A DNA stretch of 7,178 bases from Thermoplasmata archaeon (GTDB lineage Archaea; Thermoplasmatota; Thermoplasmata; RBG-16-68-12): contig JAJYKG010000111.1 of assembly GCA_021788795.1 (NCBI GenBank), forward strand, positions 1 through 7,178, in the 5' to 3' direction. Shown piece after piece: positions 5,715-7,178 of this stretch. Both the position numbers and the translations under genes were made by a program. Positions within the stretch are counted from its first letter, which is position 1; each line of letters begins with the position of its first letter. The notes under the pieces are model-generated. The model saw nothing but the letters and a program-made list of their open reading frames with translations, was not told the DNA's origin and made no database searches.

Positions 5715-6398
5715 ATGGCGGTGGAGGGAGAAGGAAAGTCCCCGCGGATCGCTCGCATCTACCGGAAGGTAGCCGCCTCGCATCGGAATCGGGTCATCGC
5801 CTGGGGCGTGGTCTGTGCCTTCGTGGTCTCAGGGTTCACGGTCTTCACCGCCCTGCAGACGAGTGAGGCGACTCAGCGAGAAACGTGGCAGTCGGACCTG
5901 AGCCTGTTGTGGATTTACCGGAACGATTTCAACAACGCGGCCACCAACCTCGCTTTCTACCTGCAGACCGGCAGCGGGAACGCAGCGAATGCGACCGCCG
6001 ACTCGGTTGCCAACGCCTACCTACTTGCGGAGCGGGCACGGTTTGAACTTGGAGGTTTCCCTTCGGGGACCGCCCTCAACCTGACGGCCAGCAACCTCTG
6101 CCGCGTACGCTCCGCAGTATGGTACCTCCTATGGCCGTGGAACGGGACGTATTCCGTCGTAGGATACTACAACTCCACCCCCTCGCTCGAGTACGCCCAA
6201 GGGGCGTTCCACAACCTCACCCTTCTGCTCGATACCATCTTCCGGCATGCGGACCCAGTCTACGGTCCTCCGGCCAATCCCTTGGTGTTGCTCGGGACTG
6301 CTAATGCTACGGCAGTTCGCGGAGAGGTAGGGGGTTGGCGGCTCTCTATCGCCGCTTTGCCGAGATCGGCTACTGCTGATTCGCAAAAGGCTTGCTAG
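5715..6398 (+). CDS. Unrecognised membrane-anchored protein with many N-glycosylation sequons
   Basis: I do not recognise a family. From ATG 5715 the product has 227 residues: a basic, cytoplasmic-looking N terminus (1-26, rich in Arg and Lys), one hydrophobic segment VIAWGVVCAFVVSGFTVFTAL (27-47) and an outer domain of about 180 residues. The positive-inside rule puts the N terminus in the cytoplasm and the rest outside. The outer part has six N-x-S/T sequons (Asn92, 122, 143, 153, 167, 197), aromatic-rich stretches (RSAVWYLLWPW, 132-142) and likely helices at 57-85. Archaeal surface proteins are commonly N-glycosylated, so a cell-surface role is plausible. Starts at 5592, 5601 or 5640 are possible, but the first two overlap topA and none has a Shine-Dalgarno. 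Codon choice is looser and less GC-biased at the third position than in neighbours, as if under weak constraint or recently acquired. The last 25 residues look unstructured, so C-terminal truncation is possible. Confidence 0.7.
   Translation: MAVEGEGKSPRIARIYRKVAASHRNRVIAWGVVCAFVVSGFTVFTALQTSEATQRETWQSDLSLLWIYRNDFNNAATNLAFYLQTGSGNAANATADSVANAYLLAERARFELGGFPSGTALNLTASNLCRVRSAVWYLLWPWNGTYSVVGYYNSTPSLEYAQGAFHNLTLLLDTIFRHADPVYGPPANPLVLLGTANATAVRGEVGGWRLSIAALPRSATADSQKAC
6395..6398. other. CTAG carrying both convergent stop codons
   Basis: The palindrome CTAG supplies TAG at 6396-6398 for the plus-strand membrane-protein gene and TAG (complement of CTA, 6395-6397) for the minus-strand hydrolase gene. 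The two genes therefore end on each other with a 3-base overlap and no room for separate terminators. Confidence 0.85.
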
Positions 6399-7015
6399 GG
6401 AGACGCCATGAACTGGACGAACTCCTCGATGCTCCGCGTCTGGAGCACGTAGTTCGTCTTCTTCTCTCGTCCGATGGTCGACGTGGGCGTCCGGCCGTAG
6501 TGGTGTCCCGGACAGACCACAAGGGCGTCGTCCATCTTCCGGACCTTGTTGAAGAGGGAGTCGTACATCGCGCGCACGTCGGATCCTGGAAGGTCCGTCC
6601 GGCCGCAGTCTCCGACAAACAGGCAGTCGCCCGTGAACACGCGGCCCGCGACGACGAAGCAACAGGAGTCGGGCGAGTGGCCGGGCGTGTGCACGACTTT
6701 CACCTTGAGGTCGCCTACAGGCACGATGTCCCCGTCGTGGAGGACGAGGTCCTTGCGGGCCATGCTGAGCTCGTGGGCCGCGACCTTGCCGCCCGTCTCG
6801 TCCGCGAGGCGCTCGTTGTCGAAGATGTGGTCCGGGTGGTGGTGGGTGTTGAAGATCGTCTCGATCGTGTAGCCGTTCTCGCGGGCCACCTGCTGGAGGA
6901 TGCGCGCGTCGAAGCTCGGGTCGACCACCGCGGCGACCTTCTTCGTAGGGTCGCCGATCAGATACCCGAAGTTCTGCATCGTGCCGATGATGCGTTGGTC
7001 GAAGAACGCGTCCAT
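6395..7015 (-). CDS. Metallo-beta-lactamase-fold hydrolase, glyoxalase II/persulfide dioxygenase (ETHE1)-like
   Basis: Soluble 206-residue enzyme of the MBL fold. The metal motifs are complete: THHHPDH (57-63, with His58, His60, Asp62, His63), HTPGHS (109-114, ligand His113), GD (129-130, bridging Asp130) and CPGHHYG (168-174, ligand His171). The stretch GDCLFVGDCGRTDLPGSD (129-146) and the C-terminal GRTPTSTIGREKKTN (174-188) match the ETHE1/small glyoxalase II-like branch better than true glyoxalase II, since GCGRTDxx marks persulfide dioxygenases. The substrate could be a thioester, S-D-lactoyl thiol or thiol persulfide; which one is not visible. No signal peptide. The start is ATG at 7013-7015 with a strong Shine-Dalgarno. 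The upstream gene on the same strand is an HMA-domain protein only 43 bases away, suggesting co-transcription. Family assignment secure, substrate open. Confidence 0.93.
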   Translation of the reverse strand: MDAFFDQRIIGTMQNFGYLIGDPTKKVAAVVDPSFDARILQQVARENGYTIETIFNTHHHPDHIFDNERLADETGGKVAAHELSMARKDLVLHDGDIVPVGDLKVKVVHTPGHSPDSCCFVVAGRVFTGDCLFVGDCGRTDLPGSDVRAMYDSLFNKVRKMDDALVVCPGHHYGRTPTSTIGREKKTNYVLQTRSIEEFVQFMASP

Positions 7016-7020
7016 GCTCT

Positions 7021-7029
7021 CTCCTCCCC
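7021..7029 (-). promoter_or_regulatory. Shine-Dalgarno of the MBL hydrolase
   Basis: On the minus strand GGGGAGGAG lies just before the ATG, with 7 bases between the GGAGG core and the start. It is the strongest ribosome site in the window and fixes this start. A leadered mRNA fits an internal position in an operon. Confidence 0.8.
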
Positions 7030-7058
7030 AGACCGCAGGGTCGGTTAAGGGTTCTGCC

Positions 7059-7178
7059 TTACCGCGTCTTGACGACGGTGTACCCGCGGTCCGTGAGCGC
7101 CTTCGACACGGCCTCCCAGGTGATCGTCTCCGGGTCGAACTCCACGAAGCCTTTGTTGATCACGTAGTTGATGTTAGA
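7059..7178 (-). CDS. Heavy-metal-associated (HMA) domain protein, C-terminal fragment cut by window edge
   Basis: Only the last 39 residues and a TAA are inside the window. They read SNINYVINKGFVEF, then DPETITWEAVSKAL, then TDRGYTVVKTR. This is the second half of an HMA (copper-chaperone/metal-ATPase) ferredoxin-like fold: strand, a V-x-F-D-P turn, the second helix and the closing GY-x-V strand typical of these domains. The metal-binding CxxC loop would lie in the part outside, so it cannot be checked. The protein ends right after the domain, so it could be a free chaperone of about 70 residues or a longer protein with a C-terminal HMA domain. The 43-base gap to the MBL hydrolase on the same strand suggests one operon. 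Confidence 0.72.
   Translation of the reverse strand, partial: SNINYVINKGFVEFDPETITWEAVSKALTDRGYTVVKTR

Noticed and set aside
6392..7048. 218-codon plus-strand frame opposite the MBL hydrolase
   Set aside because: The minus strand has intact MBL metal motifs and a strong Shine-Dalgarno; the plus frame is Val/Arg/Asp-rich with no motif.
7040..7058. Possible minus-strand promoter in the gap before the MBL hydrolase (CCTTAACC)
   Set aside because: Only a weak TATA resemblance, and the strong Shine-Dalgarno with a 43-base gap fits read-through from the HMA gene better.
1..7178. CRISPR arrays, tRNA/rRNA genes, transposases, integrases, attachment sites, toxin-antitoxin or defence operons
   Set aside because: No direct repeats with spacers, no tRNA-like clover-leaf or mobile-element genes were seen. 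All large frames are explained by metabolism, topology or one orphan membrane protein, so a novel multi-gene system is not supported.

Overview
The window is GC-rich and densely coding. It most likely comes from an archaeon, perhaps a high-GC member of the Thermoplasmatota. The best archaeal evidence is a TATA-like element (TTAAATA, 3171-3177) about 26-32 bases ahead of the GTG start of topA, as expected for a leaderless archaeal transcript. Other support is an archaeal-type topoisomerase I with four zinc ribbons, an AIR-synthase-family protein of the archaeal HypE-like kind, and a one-pass membrane protein with six N-glycosylation sequons. The exact lineage is an inference. Several genes also carry Shine-Dalgarno sequences, so leaderless and leadered starts appear to coexist.

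Layout, left to right. (1) 2-940 (+) is the 3' part of an AIR-synthase/HypE-like gene whose start lies outside the window. It overlaps by 4 bases with (2) thiE (937-1605, +), thiamine-phosphate synthase, whose most plausible start is CTG. The two are probably translationally coupled and may both serve thiamine synthesis. (3) After 107 bases, 1713-3083 (+) encodes a GltD-type flavin/iron-sulfur oxidoreductase without an adjacent glutamate synthase large subunit and with an odd small deletion in its second FAD motif. (4) A 119-base intergenic region holds a GC hairpin/alternating purine-pyrimidine tract, a short palindrome and the topA promoter. (5) topA (3203-5617, +) is a complete type IA topoisomerase with a duplicated zinc-ribbon pair and a basic tail. 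(6) 5715-6398 (+) is an unrecognised membrane-anchored, sequon-rich protein. It meets, tail to tail, (7) a minus-strand metallo-beta-lactamase-fold hydrolase (6395-7015) of the glyoxalase II/persulfide dioxygenase type. The two stop codons share one CTAG. (8) Upstream of the hydrolase on the same strand, and probably in one operon with it, is the C-terminal end of a heavy-metal-associated (HMA) domain protein cut by the right edge.

Most of the content is core metabolism and DNA topology. I see no CRISPR array, tRNA, rRNA, transposase, integrase or recognisable defence system, and no convincing undescribed multi-gene system. The observations most worth a second look are the CTG start of thiE, the AIRS-family/ThiE coupling, the missing Gly-Asp motif in the GltD-like protein, the 84-residue tandem zinc-ribbon duplication in TopA, the supercoiling-sensitive DNA tract before topA, and the HMA/MBL-hydrolase pair.
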